Shown: piece by piece, positions 40,585 through 50,328 of the stretch
Numbering within the stretch: the first letter of the stretch is position 1
How the letters are laid out: each line of letters opens with the position of its first letter
Assembly (NCBI RefSeq): GCF_014697025.1
Contig: NZ_JACJRC010000004.1
Span: 124,001 to 188,000, forward strand
Length of the DNA: 64,000 nucleotides
Source: Alkalinema sp. FACHB-956
GTDB lineage: Bacteria; Cyanobacteriota; Cyanobacteriia; Leptolyngbyales; Leptolyngbyaceae
Direction of reading: 5' to 3'
The notes under the pieces: generated by a model
Told to the model about the DNA's origin: nothing
Seen by the model: the letters and a program-made list of their open reading frames with translations, nothing else
The model's database searches: none
Position numbers and translations under genes: made by a program

Positions 40585-42318
40585 CTAATCCACGCTGCGA
40601 CTGCGTTTGCGGATCCCATTGGCGGTCGATCGCGGATCTGGGGTTGATCTAGGGTCGGTCGATCGGGCTGTCGGGATCGCGACCGGGGCATCTTGGAGTA
40701 ATCTGGCTGCTTGGTGATGCTGCTGAAAATACTTCTGCCATTCATTCGGGGCATCCATGGTTTCGCCCCCATGCTGGGTATGCCGTTTGCGGACTTGGCA
40801 GAGCACGGGGGTATTCACACAAGCTCCGGACACAATCACCTGCCCCTTGGTTAAAGCAGGCAGCTCCTTCAATAAATCGCGCCCCGCCGCCTCGACGCCA
40901 TATTTCAAACTATCTTGATCGACTGGATTGATGATGCGCATGATGAATTGGCTCATGCATTGGGACAGCACATCGGAATCAATTTTGCCAGGACGTTGGG
41001 TAATCAATCCCACCCCAAGGCCAAACTTTCTGCCCTCACTCAGGATAGTTCGTAGAATCATTTTGCAGCGGGAGGGCTCGTGGGCCGGAGCGAAGCGGTG
41101 GGCTTCTTCCAGCAGGATAAAGACTGGGTAGGGTAAATAGTTTTCATCGCCCCGATCGACCAATTGCCGATGGGTATTCATGCGGGCTTGATTGGTTTGG
41201 CGCAAAACGGCTGCGCAGATGACTTGCTGCTCTTCTTGACTAATTTCATTCATTTGCAGCACCGTGACTTGGCCGGGACGAAATAGATCGCGGGGAGCCA
41301 CGGAATGTTCAAAGGTATGGAAATACTTCGATCGCTCCAACGCTTCCAGCTTCCACTCCAATGCGGGGGCCGAAGATCCCTTTTTCTCATTGCCCTCATC
41401 ATCCATTTGGGTATCGGCTTCATTCACCGCTGCGATCAAATCCTGGACGCCCCATCGGAATTCCCCTTTTCGATGTTTGCCCAGGATCCGGAAGGCTTTG
41501 TTTAAGATCGCCTGCTGCCGTTCAGTCATTCCGGGCAACAGTGTCAATAAATCGTAGTAATCCAGCGAGGACATGCGAATCCGAATATCCTCGGGGGTCA
41601 GAACTTTGACCTCGGGTTGATAGCCATCCTCTCCCCGAAATTTCTCATGGGTTTGCAACTCCTGCAACGTGCCATATTCTCCATGGGGATCAAAAATCAA
41701 GACCGCTGCCCGGTTATTCGGGGCCAGTAGCTCTTCAATCAAGACTCCCGCTGTGTAAGATTTACCGGATCCCGTGCCCGCCAGAATGGCCATATGGGTA
41801 CTGACCAATTCTTTGACATCGAGGGCGATTTGGACCGCTCCTTGGTCGCGGAGTAAAATAGAGCCGATCAGGGCGGCCCCCGTTTCTCCAGGCTGCTTTT
41901 TATTCAGAATCCCCTGGAGCATGGCATCATCGGCCAGAAATACTTTGGCTCCGGGATTGGGAGATCGCCGAGGGTTCATAAAGCCCAAGCCTTTTTGGAA
42001 GTGCCCAATCACATCCACGCTGACTTGATAAATCTCTGGATTCTTTTCAGTAAATCCGACTAAGGCCGCGATCGCCTGGGGACTAATTTCCGTGTCGGCA
42101 AAGAGGCGATCGGGTAAATGCTCAATCAGCCGCAGTTCCGAAATCTTGCCTAAAATTTGCAGGTTTTTTTCTACGTCCTGTACCTGATAGTAAACATACT
42201 CGCCGATTTTGACATGGCGGTTGTTCGAAGTAATGAAAACGTATTGGTTCCCGTTTTCACCGGGGCCTTTCACCGTCCCCACCACAGCTGCTGCGGAAAA
42301 ATCAGGCCCAGAAGTCAT
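40585..42318 (-). CDS. HerA-type hexameric ATPase (DUF87)
   Basis: A 577-residue HerA/FtsK-superfamily ATPase. N-terminal HAS-barrel-like domain (about 10-100), Walker A GTGSGKSY (181-188), IFDPHGEYG, and Walker B FILLEEAHRF (400-409), plus the GVGLITQRPGKID motif. HerA proteins pump DNA, usually with a NurA nuclease, in repair or defence. No NurA or Sir2 partner is in the window. The C-terminus (about 540-577) is Arg/Ser/Pro-rich. Role here is uncertain. Confidence 0.88.
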   Translation of the reverse strand: MTSGPDFSAAAVVGTVKGPGENGNQYVFITSNNRHVKIGEYVYYQVQDVEKNLQILGKISELRLIEHLPDRLFADTEISPQAIAALVGFTEKNPEIYQVSVDVIGHFQKGLGFMNPRRSPNPGAKVFLADDAMLQGILNKKQPGETGAALIGSILLRDQGAVQIALDVKELVSTHMAILAGTGSGKSYTAGVLIEELLAPNNRAAVLIFDPHGEYGTLQELQTHEKFRGEDGYQPEVKVLTPEDIRIRMSSLDYYDLLTLLPGMTERQQAILNKAFRILGKHRKGEFRWGVQDLIAAVNEADTQMDDEGNEKKGSSAPALEWKLEALERSKYFHTFEHSVAPRDLFRPGQVTVLQMNEISQEEQQVICAAVLRQTNQARMNTHRQLVDRGDENYLPYPVFILLEEAHRFAPAHEPSRCKMILRTILSEGRKFGLGVGLITQRPGKIDSDVLSQCMSQFIMRIINPVDQDSLKYGVEAAGRDLLKELPALTKGQVIVSGACVNTPVLCQVRKRHTQHGGETMDAPNEWQKYFQQHHQAARLLQDAPVAIPTARSTDPRSTPDPRSTANGIRKRSRSVD

Positions 42319-42834
42319 GACTACCTGCTAGGGATTACCAACAAACTTATTTCGTTCAAGTGTACTATACTAACCGATCGATGGGATTCCAACCCAATTT
42401 ATGTCAGCTTGAGATTCAGCGTGATGTCAGCCAATAACCCATAGCCCCGCCATTGAGCCCCGCTATTCTGATTCTGTATTCCGATTTTGTGTATCTTTAA
42501 GGACGTCCCTGACATATTCGGTTGTCAGCCTCAGTTGTCAGCTTCAGTCGTCAGCTTCATTGAAGATCTACGCTGTTTGGGTGATCATTCACCACCGTTC
42601 TAGAGCCAGACAACCCACGATTGAATTGGATCGTAGAGATTTAATTCAGAATTGTGGAATCGTAGGGAAATTACGGATACAGTCTACGATGTCACACTGT
42701 AATCTGAAAGATATTCATTGCTAATTTGCTGTTGATGTGAGGGTGCCACAGTACACCATCAAGGATCCTGAAAATTTTCAGGATCAGCGAAAAGGGTACA
42801 AGCCAAGTGGTTGACCTCCAGGCCCAGAGATACA
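42319..42834. other. 516-base intergenic region with a 13-base tandem repeat
   Basis: Between the divergent HerA-like and histidine kinase genes. GTTGTCAGCCTCA, GTTGTCAGCTTCA and GTCGTCAGCTTCA are tandem at 42521-42559. No gene or RNA recognised; promoters for both genes must be here. Confidence 0.6.
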
Positions 42835-44523
42835 ATGCAACTAAACGTGTCGCGGTCTAAGTTAGGAGCACAGAAACCTATGGGGCGGATGGATGGCTTA
42901 ACCAAGTCCCAAGGAGGTGAATGCCTCCTCACATCAGACTGTCCCTTGCCTCCCCCAGTCAGTCATCATTCCGATCGTACCGCTATGTTGGAGTCCTCGT
43001 CCCAAGTCGCCAATCTCCAGCACCAGGTTCAGCGCCAGGCATCCTACCAAAGATTAATTCGGCAGCTTACCTTTGCAATTCGTGGGTCAGTGGACTTACC
43101 CTTGGTTTCCCAGATTGCCCTTGAGGGAGCCACCGAAGCGCTCCACGCATCCCGTGCAACCATTCTACGGCTCAAGTTTTGGGATCCTCGCCACTTGATG
43201 CGATCGCCCGATCGCATTCCCAAAGCTCGGGTCATTATTGAAGGCTTCTACCCAACCCCCTCTGCGTCTGCTCTCGATGCCTCTTTGGAGATGGCAGAGG
43301 CTCAGCCCCAACCCCAGCCCCTGAGCCAGTCTTTTTGGGTTTCGGACTGCCACCTGTTTCAGTACGCCATGGGGCAGGGGGCTCAAACCTTAATTTTTAA
43401 CAATGCTCAGGATTTTGCAGTCTGTCGATCGGTGATCAATCGGAGCTCAGAACAGAAGGATGCGGATCCAGCTAATCCGGACATGCCTGAGTCATCTTTG
43501 ACCCTTGCTCCCCTGCTTCAGCCGGAGGAGATGCCTGCATTGCTGTTTGTACCGTTGGAGAGTAAGAACAAGCTTTTAGGCTTCTTGGCGATCCAGCACA
43601 ATCAACCTCGGGCTTGGCAAGCAGATGAAATTGAGTTGGCAGAGTTGGTGGCTGCTCAGCTGAGTGCTGCCATTATCCAAACGGAAACCTTGCGCCAGGT
43701 AGAATCTTTGGTGGAGGAGCGGACTGCGCAACTGCAACAAAGTCTAGAACTTCAAGCCAAGTTGTATGAAATTACCCGTAAGCAGATTGAAAAATTACGG
43801 GAAATGAATCAGCGCATGGATGAGTTCCTCAGTACGCTCAGCCATGAACTGCGCACGCCCTTAACCAGTATGATGTTGGCGATTCGCATGTTGCGGGAAG
43901 CGAACCTGTCGCCGGAACGTCGTTTGCAATACCTAAATATTTTGGAGCAGCAGTGTGCCCAAGAAACGAGCTTGATCAATGATCTGCTGGCGCTGCAAGA
44001 ACTGGAGAGCAAGCAGGTGGCCATGCAGATGCAGGCCGTGGACTTGCAACGCACGATCGAAGACGTGAGTCATTCCTTCGATCAACGGTGGGCGCTCAAA
44101 GGACTAGTTTTAGAAGTCACCATGCCCCCCGAAGTGCCTTCGTTGTTTACCGATGCAGCGAGTCTGAGCCGTATTCTCTTGGAACTGTTGACCAATGCGG
44201 GTAAGTATTCCGACCCCAATACGACGATTCAACTCCAAGTCAGTACAACCCCCGATCGCAAGCTGTTGCTCACCCTTTCCAATATTGGTCAGGGCATTTC
44301 CCCGGAAGAACTGCCCCATATTTTTGATAAATTCCGCCGCTGTCAAGGCATGACCCAGAATGCTGTGCCTGGAACCGGATTAGGGCTGGCCTTGGTGAAG
44401 AGTTTGGTGCAGCACTTGAACGGCACGATTACGGCAGCTAGCAATCCGCGATCGGATAGCCAATCCTATGAAACAAGCTTTGTTGTGACCCTTCCCCAAA
44501 GTCCAGATTTGCCGAAAGCTTAG
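42835..44523 (+). CDS. GAF-domain sensor histidine kinase
   Basis: A 562-residue protein from ATG at 42835 (a TTG at 42811 and an ATG at 42985 are other choices). No membrane helix. A GAF-like domain spans about 70-290 (with a Gln/Pro-rich insert near 160), then a coiled linker (VEERTAQLQQSLEL), the H-box with H337 (STLSHELRTPLTSM), N-box ELLTNAGKYSD, and G-box GTGLGLALVKSL. It would phosphorylate a response regulator that is not next to it. The GAF sequence lacks the bilin Cys pattern as far as I can see. Confidence 0.88.
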   Translation: MQLNVSRSKLGAQKPMGRMDGLTKSQGGECLLTSDCPLPPPVSHHSDRTAMLESSSQVANLQHQVQRQASYQRLIRQLTFAIRGSVDLPLVSQIALEGATEALHASRATILRLKFWDPRHLMRSPDRIPKARVIIEGFYPTPSASALDASLEMAEAQPQPQPLSQSFWVSDCHLFQYAMGQGAQTLIFNNAQDFAVCRSVINRSSEQKDADPANPDMPESSLTLAPLLQPEEMPALLFVPLESKNKLLGFLAIQHNQPRAWQADEIELAELVAAQLSAAIIQTETLRQVESLVEERTAQLQQSLELQAKLYEITRKQIEKLREMNQRMDEFLSTLSHELRTPLTSMMLAIRMLREANLSPERRLQYLNILEQQCAQETSLINDLLALQELESKQVAMQMQAVDLQRTIEDVSHSFDQRWALKGLVLEVTMPPEVPSLFTDAASLSRILLELLTNAGKYSDPNTTIQLQVSTTPDRKLLLTLSNIGQGISPEELPHIFDKFRRCQGMTQNAVPGTGLGLALVKSLVQHLNGTITAASNPRSDSQSYETSFVVTLPQSPDLPKA

Positions 44524-44540
44524 GTCCTCGCCCTCTCTTG

Positions 44541-44576
44541 ATCTCCATTGATAGAGAAGCCTCTATCAATGGAGAT
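44541..44576 (+). terminator. Perfect hairpin after the histidine kinase
   Basis: A 16-base perfect stem, ATCTCCATTGATAGAG / CTCTATCAATGGAGAT, with loop AAGC, 18 bases after the stop. The T-run is absent, so it may be a transcript-stabilising hairpin rather than a terminator. Confidence 0.6.
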
Positions 44577-44720
44577 TCACTTGTTGATGTGAGGTTCGGA
44601 ATTTGAAGCGGAGAGCGTGAATTCCCTAATGAATCTAGTTTTCATGAATCCAGGATCAGGAATTGTGCTTAGGGGTTTCCAAAATTCGTGGGGCAGACTA
44701 GGTATAATAAGCCGAGACCT

Positions 44721-46409
44721 ATGCTAGTAACCTCAACTCCCCCCAAATCTCTACGTTGGCAACGCCCACGCTATTCGCCCGTCGCTCGACAGATGGACGT
44801 CTCAGTTTCTGCTGCCAAGTTAGGGGTTTGCCTATGGATGGATAGTAAAGGGCTGCGCCGCTCCAGTGCCGCCCGTCGCCAAACGGCAGAGTGGATGGTG
44901 CAAACCTTTTTGGACTTGGGGCCAACGTTTATTAAGATTGGGCAGGCCCTATCTACCCGGGCCGATCTGTTGCCGATGGAGTATGTCAAAGCCCTAACTC
45001 GGCTACAGGATCAGGTGCCCCAATTTCCGGTAGAGCAGGCGATCGCCATTATTGAAGAAGAATTGGGCAGTCCCCTCCAGACGCTGTATCAGGAATTCGA
45101 TCGGGAGCCGATTGCTGCTGCCAGCTTGGGGCAAGTCCATCGCGCTCGTTTGCACAGTGGGGAAGAAGTGGTCGTTAAAGTCCAACGTCCAGGGCTGGAG
45201 CGACTATTTGATTTGGATTTCCAGGTTCTCAAACGTGTCATTCATTGGATCAAACGCTTTCTGCCAGGGTCTCACTATTACGACCTCGATGCGATTTATC
45301 AAGAATTTTCCGATATTCTCTACAAAGAAATTGACTATGTGCGAGAAGCAATGAATGCCGATCGCTTCCGCCGGAATTTCCTAGATCATCCCTATATTGC
45401 AGTCCCCAAGGTCTATCCGCGCTTTACCACGTCGCGGGTGCTGACGATGGAGTATATGCCCGGAATCAAGGTGAACGATCGGGCTCGTTTGGAAGCGGCT
45501 GGTATTAATCCTAAGGATATTAACCACATTGGAATTTGTGCTTACTTAAAGCAATTATTACAAGATGGGTTTTTTCAAGCGGATCCCCATCCCGGCAATA
45601 TGGCCGTCAGTATGGATGGCAAACTAATTTTCTATGATTTCGGCATGATGGCAGAGGTGCAACCCATCAACCGCAACCAGATGGTTGAAACCTTTTTTGC
45701 CGTTCTGAAAAAGGATACCGATCAAGTGATCGAGACCTTGACGGATATGGGTTTAATCGAACCGATGTCCGACATGACTCCCGTTCACCGAATTATCAAG
45801 TTTCTCCTGGAACGCTTTACGGAAAAGCCCGTGGAAATTCAGGCGTTCAAGAGTCTGCGCAATGAGCTTTACAGTCTGTTTGAGCAACAGCCTTTTCGTC
45901 TGCCCGCTCGGATGACCTTCATTATCAAAGCGTTGACCACCTTGGATGGAGTGGCTCGGGACTTGGATCCGCAGTATAACTTGCTGGCGGCAGCGAAACC
46001 TTTTGTCAAGAGCTTGGCGACCTCGACGGTGCAAAATCAAGGACGCGGCATGGGCGAACTGGTGAAACAGGCGAAAGGATATCTGGCCTATCAGCTTAAA
46101 AAGCCGAATCCCACCGAAGTGGCGATCGCCCGTCTGGAGGAACGCCTCGCCCAAGGGGAATTGGAAGTGCGGGTGCGATCGGTGGAAAGCGATCGGGCAC
46201 TGAAAACGCTTAACCTGTCTATCAAAGCCTTACTCTACGCTTGTATTGCTGGGTTCTCGGGGCTCATTGGTGCAGTGTTGTTACTGGCTGCCTATAAGGG
46301 AGGCGCGATCGCAGCGTTTGTCATTGCCGGAGTCGCGGGATTGATTTTACTGAAGGCGCTTCTGAAGCTTGCTGTGCGGGAAAAACTCGATAAGCTGATG
46401 GGGTCATAG
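44721..46409 (+). CDS. ABC1/UbiB-family atypical kinase
   Basis: A 562-residue protein from ATG at 44721. ABC1 signs: KxGQ region FLDLGPTFIKIGQALSTRAD, AAASLGQVHRARL (A-rich loop), VVVKVQRPGL (Lys), QADPHPGN and FYDFGMM (metal-binding). Two C-terminal membrane helices (about 490-545, LLYACIAGFSGLIGAVLLLA and AIAAFVIAGVAGLILL). Related proteins support quinone or tocopherol-type lipid biosynthesis. TATAAT lies at 44703-44708. Confidence 0.92.
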   Translation: MLVTSTPPKSLRWQRPRYSPVARQMDVSVSAAKLGVCLWMDSKGLRRSSAARRQTAEWMVQTFLDLGPTFIKIGQALSTRADLLPMEYVKALTRLQDQVPQFPVEQAIAIIEEELGSPLQTLYQEFDREPIAAASLGQVHRARLHSGEEVVVKVQRPGLERLFDLDFQVLKRVIHWIKRFLPGSHYYDLDAIYQEFSDILYKEIDYVREAMNADRFRRNFLDHPYIAVPKVYPRFTTSRVLTMEYMPGIKVNDRARLEAAGINPKDINHIGICAYLKQLLQDGFFQADPHPGNMAVSMDGKLIFYDFGMMAEVQPINRNQMVETFFAVLKKDTDQVIETLTDMGLIEPMSDMTPVHRIIKFLLERFTEKPVEIQAFKSLRNELYSLFEQQPFRLPARMTFIIKALTTLDGVARDLDPQYNLLAAAKPFVKSLATSTVQNQGRGMGELVKQAKGYLAYQLKKPNPTEVAIARLEERLAQGELEVRVRSVESDRALKTLNLSIKALLYACIAGFSGLIGAVLLLAAYKGGAIAAFVIAGVAGLILLKALLKLAVREKLDKLMGS

Positions 46410-46438
46410 TCAAGGCATTGAAGAAGATTATTGAAGAG

Positions 46439-47089
46439 TCAGCTTCGACGGCGGCTTAACCAAATTCCCCGCAACCCGACCGCTTTGGCAGCGCGGTAGT
46501 CTTCCTCTAAGCTATCCCCGACATGCCATGCTTCCTCGGGCCGACAGACATGTTTGCCCAGGGCGACTTGAAAGATTTTTGGATCCGGCTTGGCAGCGCC
46601 GACTTCCGTGGAAATGGTTACGGATTGGAAATACTGCGCTAAATTGAGCGATCGTAGGACGGCATAGATTCGCGAATCGAAATTCGACAAGATTCCTAAC
46701 GGAATGCCCCGATCGTGCATTTGCTTCAGAGTGGCAACCGTATCGGGATAAAGCTCCCAAGGTTCCGCCGTTGCAAAGTGGGTAAATAACTCGGAAAAAA
46801 AGCGATCGAAGTCTTCAAACTGCGGCAAGATCCGCGCCCCATCAAACGTCGTTCGAACCACCTGCTTCCACCAGTCATATTCTAAAACGGGGATTTCTGA
46901 AGGTGATACGTTGGGAAACGCTGGCGAACCAGCCTGCTTAAATGCTGGGAAAAACGCTGCATCTAACGTTTGAGATGGTACTTCCACACCATAGCGGAGA
47001 GCAATTTTGGCATAACTAGATCCAACACTACCGCGCACTCCAAATAGCGTGCCAACGGCATCAAAAAAAATGACTTTCGGCGTTTCCAT
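46439..47089 (-). CDS. HAD-family hydrolase (HDHD3-like)
   Basis: A 216-residue protein with the HAD motifs FFDAVGTLFGVRGSVG (Asp nucleophile in DAVGT), GILSNFDSR (motif II), EVGAAKPDPKIFQVAL (motif III Lys) and HVGDSLEEDYRAAKAVG (motif IV). DAVGT rather than DxDGT is typical of the HDHD3 branch. Likely phosphatase or dehalogenase-like; substrate unknown. It lies 45 bases downstream of the NDH-2 gene on the same strand, so they may be one operon. Confidence 0.88.
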   Translation of the reverse strand: METPKVIFFDAVGTLFGVRGSVGSSYAKIALRYGVEVPSQTLDAAFFPAFKQAGSPAFPNVSPSEIPVLEYDWWKQVVRTTFDGARILPQFEDFDRFFSELFTHFATAEPWELYPDTVATLKQMHDRGIPLGILSNFDSRIYAVLRSLNLAQYFQSVTISTEVGAAKPDPKIFQVALGKHVCRPEEAWHVGDSLEEDYRAAKAVGLRGIWLSRRRS

Positions 47090-47134
47090 CGTTCTAGCTT
47101 CGATCGAGTTGACTGGCTTTCACTACCCTCTAAA

Positions 47135-48313
47135 CTAGCGCAGCAACTCTACCAGGGGGCGCGTGATCCAGCTCATGCCGACCTTCAACTGATGTTCTAG
47201 GGTGGGCATCCGGAAGAGATAAATCATCCGCCGTGCCACATGGGCCGGGAAGCCGCTGAGTTGCAGCCCTAATCCTGCCAGCGCAGCTTCATCTGTCCCC
47301 AAGGTCAGCATTTCGCCCAAATGCTGATACTTAAAGGGCAATAGGGGCCGATGGGTCAGCGACGCCCAAAGGTTCCAGCCTGCATAGTCCGCCTGTTGAA
47401 AAGCGGCTTGGGCTGTGGCCGGAACAAATTGACCATCGGCATCTACCCCCGAGGCTAAATCCCCCAGGGCAAAAATTTCGGGATGATCGACCACCTGCAA
47501 CGTGGGTGAAATTTTCACCTGTCCCCGATCGGTTTTCGGTAGGGGCAAGTCCCGAATGATCGGAGCAACGCGCGTTCCCACAGTCCACAGGACAATGTCC
47601 ACGGGGAGGGTATCCATTTGCCCCTTGTAGCTCAAGGTGAGTTCGTCTGCGGTAATGCTTGCGATCGTTGTCTCTAGATCGACCCAGACCCCACGATCAC
47701 TTAACGCTTTTTCGGCCACTTGGCGATTGAAGGGCGGCGAATTGCGCAAAATCCGATCGGCCATTTCCACAATTCGGATCCGTCCCCGATCCCCTAGTCG
47801 CGCTGCTAGCTGACAGGCCAGCTCGATGCCGCTGTAACCGGCCCCCGCGATCGCGACTCGAATTTTGTCCCGATCGGAGTTTTCCAGCCGTTGCAGCCGA
47901 CTTTCTAGCTGATAGGCATCCTCCAGCGTCCGGAAGGGCAAGGCATAATCCTGAACCCCAGGTGCTAAATCCATGGGCGTTTCGCCTCCCATCGCTAGGA
48001 CCAGGCGATCGTAGGTCAGCGATTCCCCCGTGGATAGCTGAACGCGCCGATCGGGTAACTGAATGGTTTCTACCGATGCTTGAATGAAATGGATCCCAGT
48101 ATCGGCTAACAGCTCGACATAGGTGGGTGCAATTTCCCAGGCTTGCAATTCTCCCGTCAGCAATTCGTAGAGCAGCGGCATGAAAATGAAGCGATCGCGC
48201 TGATCCACCAAAATAATTTCTGGTTTAGAATGACCGACCCAGGGCAGTTGACTCAACCGCAACGCCGTATATAGGCCACCAAATCCGCCACCCAGAATGC
48301 AAATCCGAGACAT
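47135..48313 (-). CDS. Type II NAD(P)H dehydrogenase (NDH-2-like)
   Basis: A 392-residue flavoprotein oxidising NAD(P)H and reducing quinone without pumping protons. FAD site ILGGGFGGLYTALRL (6-20), second Rossmann site VAIAGAGYSGIELACQLAARL, and the IFALGDLASG motif near 285. The C-terminus (FPAHVARRMIYLFRMPTLEHQ) fits NDH-2 of cyanobacteria. Which nucleotide it prefers cannot be told. Confidence 0.9.
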   Translation of the reverse strand: MSRICILGGGFGGLYTALRLSQLPWVGHSKPEIILVDQRDRFIFMPLLYELLTGELQAWEIAPTYVELLADTGIHFIQASVETIQLPDRRVQLSTGESLTYDRLVLAMGGETPMDLAPGVQDYALPFRTLEDAYQLESRLQRLENSDRDKIRVAIAGAGYSGIELACQLAARLGDRGRIRIVEMADRILRNSPPFNRQVAEKALSDRGVWVDLETTIASITADELTLSYKGQMDTLPVDIVLWTVGTRVAPIIRDLPLPKTDRGQVKISPTLQVVDHPEIFALGDLASGVDADGQFVPATAQAAFQQADYAGWNLWASLTHRPLLPFKYQHLGEMLTLGTDEAALAGLGLQLSGFPAHVARRMIYLFRMPTLEHQLKVGMSWITRPLVELLR

Positions 48314-48425
48314 AATCCAACCTTGAGGATTGCTATATTGCCAATTGTAAAGGGGATTCGTCCAGGGTGGGGTGGGATTGACCGTTTAGTACGAAGATGG
48401 GAAAGTCCTTTGCCAACCCTGACCT

Positions 48426-48965
48426 GTGATTGCGATTTATCCTGGAAGTTTCGATCCCGTGACGTTAGGACATCTTGACATTATTACCCGTGGATCCCGG
48501 TTATTCGATCGGGTGATTGTGGCGATCGCCCGTAATCCAAGCAAGGTACCGCTCTTTCCCGTCGAAGCCCGTCTTGAGCAACTGCGGCAGGCCACCCAAC
48601 ACCTGACCAACGTTGAGGTGGATAGCTTTGAAGGGCTGACGGTAACCTATGCCCAGGCCCGCCAAGCATCTGTCCTGATCCGAGGGCTGCGAGCTATCTC
48701 TGACTTTGAGATGGAGCTCCAGATGGCTCACACCAACAAAACCCTATCGGATTCGATCGAAACAGTTTTCTTAGTCACCTCAAATGAATATAGTTTTCTA
48801 AGCAGTAGTGTGGTGCGGGAGATTGCCAAGCTTGGTGGCCCCGTTGACCACTTAGTGCCCAAACACGTTGCCCTGGATCTTCACCGATGCTACGCCAAAA
48901 CCCATCCGGCCCTGAAGGACGACACGATCGAGGATCCCAAAACCTCGACATCCAGCAAGAATTGA
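48426..48965 (+). CDS. coaD: Phosphopantetheine adenylyltransferase
   Basis: A 179-residue enzyme of the fourth step of coenzyme A synthesis (4'-phosphopantetheine plus ATP to dephospho-CoA). Start is GTG at 48426 ([19 protein letters not shown], with the TxGH motif); C-terminal [18 protein letters not shown] is the other signature. A tail of about 20 residues ([20 protein letters not shown]) exceeds the usual 160. Its last 79 bases overlap the next gene in another frame. Confidence 0.95.
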   Translation: MIAIYPGSFDPVTLGHLDIITRGSRLFDRVIVAIARNPSKVPLFPVEARLEQLRQATQHLTNVEVDSFEGLTVTYAQARQASVLIRGLRAISDFEMELQMAHTNKTLSDSIETVFLVTSNEYSFLSSSVVREIAKLGGPVDHLVPKHVALDLHRCYAKTHPALKDDTIEDPKTSTSSKN

Positions 48966-49555
48966 ATCGTTTGGAGGAAATGCTACTGGATAGCCCCCGT
49001 CTCCCGCTGCCGTTGAGTCGTCGCACGATGGTAGATGAGGATGCTTTTTTAGATCAACTGGATCTCGTCCGCCTCAGTTTGCCGGAAGCCTTCCAGCTGG
49101 CGGAAGAAGTGGTGCGACAGAAGGACGAAATTTTAGTTCAAGCGGAACAGTATGCCCAGGAGATTATCGAAACTGCGGAGCAGCGAGCAGCCCAAATTTT
49201 GAATGAAACCGGGATTCTCCGGCAGGCAGAGTATGAAGCCCAGCAACTCCAGATGAAGGTGCAGCAGGAGTGTGAAGCTGCCCAGCAACAGGTCTTAGCA
49301 GAAATTGAGCAAACTCGACGACAGGCCCAACGAGAGTTAGAAGGGATGCAGCAGCGAGCCTTGGAGGAGGCAGAGGAAGTTCAGCGGGGGGCTGATGAAT
49401 ATGCAGATAAGGTGCTGCGAGACATGGAAGCACAGATGAGTGAGATGTTGCGAATTGTCCGCAATGGTCGTCAACAACTCAAAATCAATCAACCCGATGG
49501 TCGAGTCCCGCGCCCGCCTAGTCGATCGCCCCAAGGGAATCGCAACCGCAATTAA
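48887..49555 (+). CDS. Coiled-coil protein, DivIVA-like in shape
   Basis: A 222-residue protein, mostly one long coiled coil (about 60-195, [23 protein letters not shown] ... [20 protein letters not shown]). The conserved start [20 protein letters not shown] requires the ATG at 48887, so it overlaps coaD by 79 bases. It resembles a small conserved cyanobacterial protein family; a DivIVA or ATP-synthase-b-like comparison is only by shape. Co-transcribed with coaD by overlap. Function unknown. Confidence 0.75.
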   Translation: MLRQNPSGPEGRHDRGSQNLDIQQELNRLEEMLLDSPRLPLPLSRRTMVDEDAFLDQLDLVRLSLPEAFQLAEEVVRQKDEILVQAEQYAQEIIETAEQRAAQILNETGILRQAEYEAQQLQMKVQQECEAAQQQVLAEIEQTRRQAQRELEGMQQRALEEAEEVQRGADEYADKVLRDMEAQMSEMLRIVRNGRQQLKINQPDGRVPRPPSRSPQGNRNRN

Positions 49556-50328
49556 ATCGCAACCGCAATTCAGTTGTCTTGTCTGCATGAAATCTGCAAT
49601 GCATCCTGAGTTCACCCTGAGTTCACCCTGAGTGCATCAGGGGGCCTCCGTCCCTTGGCTGTGAATGTAGGTTGATGACACCCAGAGGGCTTGAACCGGG
49701 TTTCCCTTGAACCGGATTGCCCTTGAACCCGGATTGCCCTTGAACTGGGTTATTCTGGCTGGAGTCTGTCAATTGCAGCCCAGTATTGAATCCACTCCGA
49801 ATCTTAAAGACTGTTATCTACTATCGACCGCGATCGTTATCAACTGTAGTTGCTATGTTTGCCAACAGGGTTGCCAATTGTTTTGCAATTGTGTGATGTA
49901 TAGAGACTTTCCCTGGTATCAACCTCGAATTTCTCAATCATTAGAATGAATAGAAGTTTATCGATTATTCCCATTGGATTTTATATTCCAAATAGGCTGA
50001 AACCCTTAATCTACGGGAAATGATCGAAGACAGGTCTCCGTATTGAGTGACCTATCAGTAAAACTAAGACTCAAACTTACAAATGGAAATCATTGCATTG
50101 AGTTTAGATGTGATACATATTTAATTGAGCATTGATTTTTATAAGCGTTTCAATGCGACCTCATAGAAAAAACTCAATACTCCCAGGGCTTCTTATTTTT
50201 CTAGATTGACTTTTCAGAACCGTCACTTGGATGGTGGTCGATCGGAAGTACCCAGGTTGGGAGAGGTTGGGTAGACCCCTAAGTTTGACTGGCTGCTTTT
50301 TTAAGGTTTACTACACAGGGAGTGATGA
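49556..50328. other. 773-base intergenic region upstream of the ndhF3 operon
   Basis: It holds two short tandem repeats: CCTGAGTTCAC-type units at about 49604-49636 and CTTGAACCGGATTGCC-type units (four, about 16-17 bases) at 49690-49756. Nearer the operon it is AT-rich and has LysR-type boxes at 50091-50155. No gene is convincing. Confidence 0.6.
50091..50155 (+). promoter_or_regulatory. Candidate LysR (CmpR/NdhR-type) operator of ndhF3
   Basis: CATTGA (50130-50135) and TCAATG (50150-50155) are complementary arms 14 bases apart, about 175 bases before the ndhF3 start; another CATTGCATTGAG is at 50091-50102. NdhR sites reported in other cyanobacteria have TCAATG/ATCAAT half-sites, which is similar but with a different spacing, so this is a candidate only. 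Confidence 0.4.

Noticed and set aside
44703-44708. TATAAT as the ABC1-kinase promoter
   Set aside because: It lies only 13 bases before the start codon and has no matching -35.
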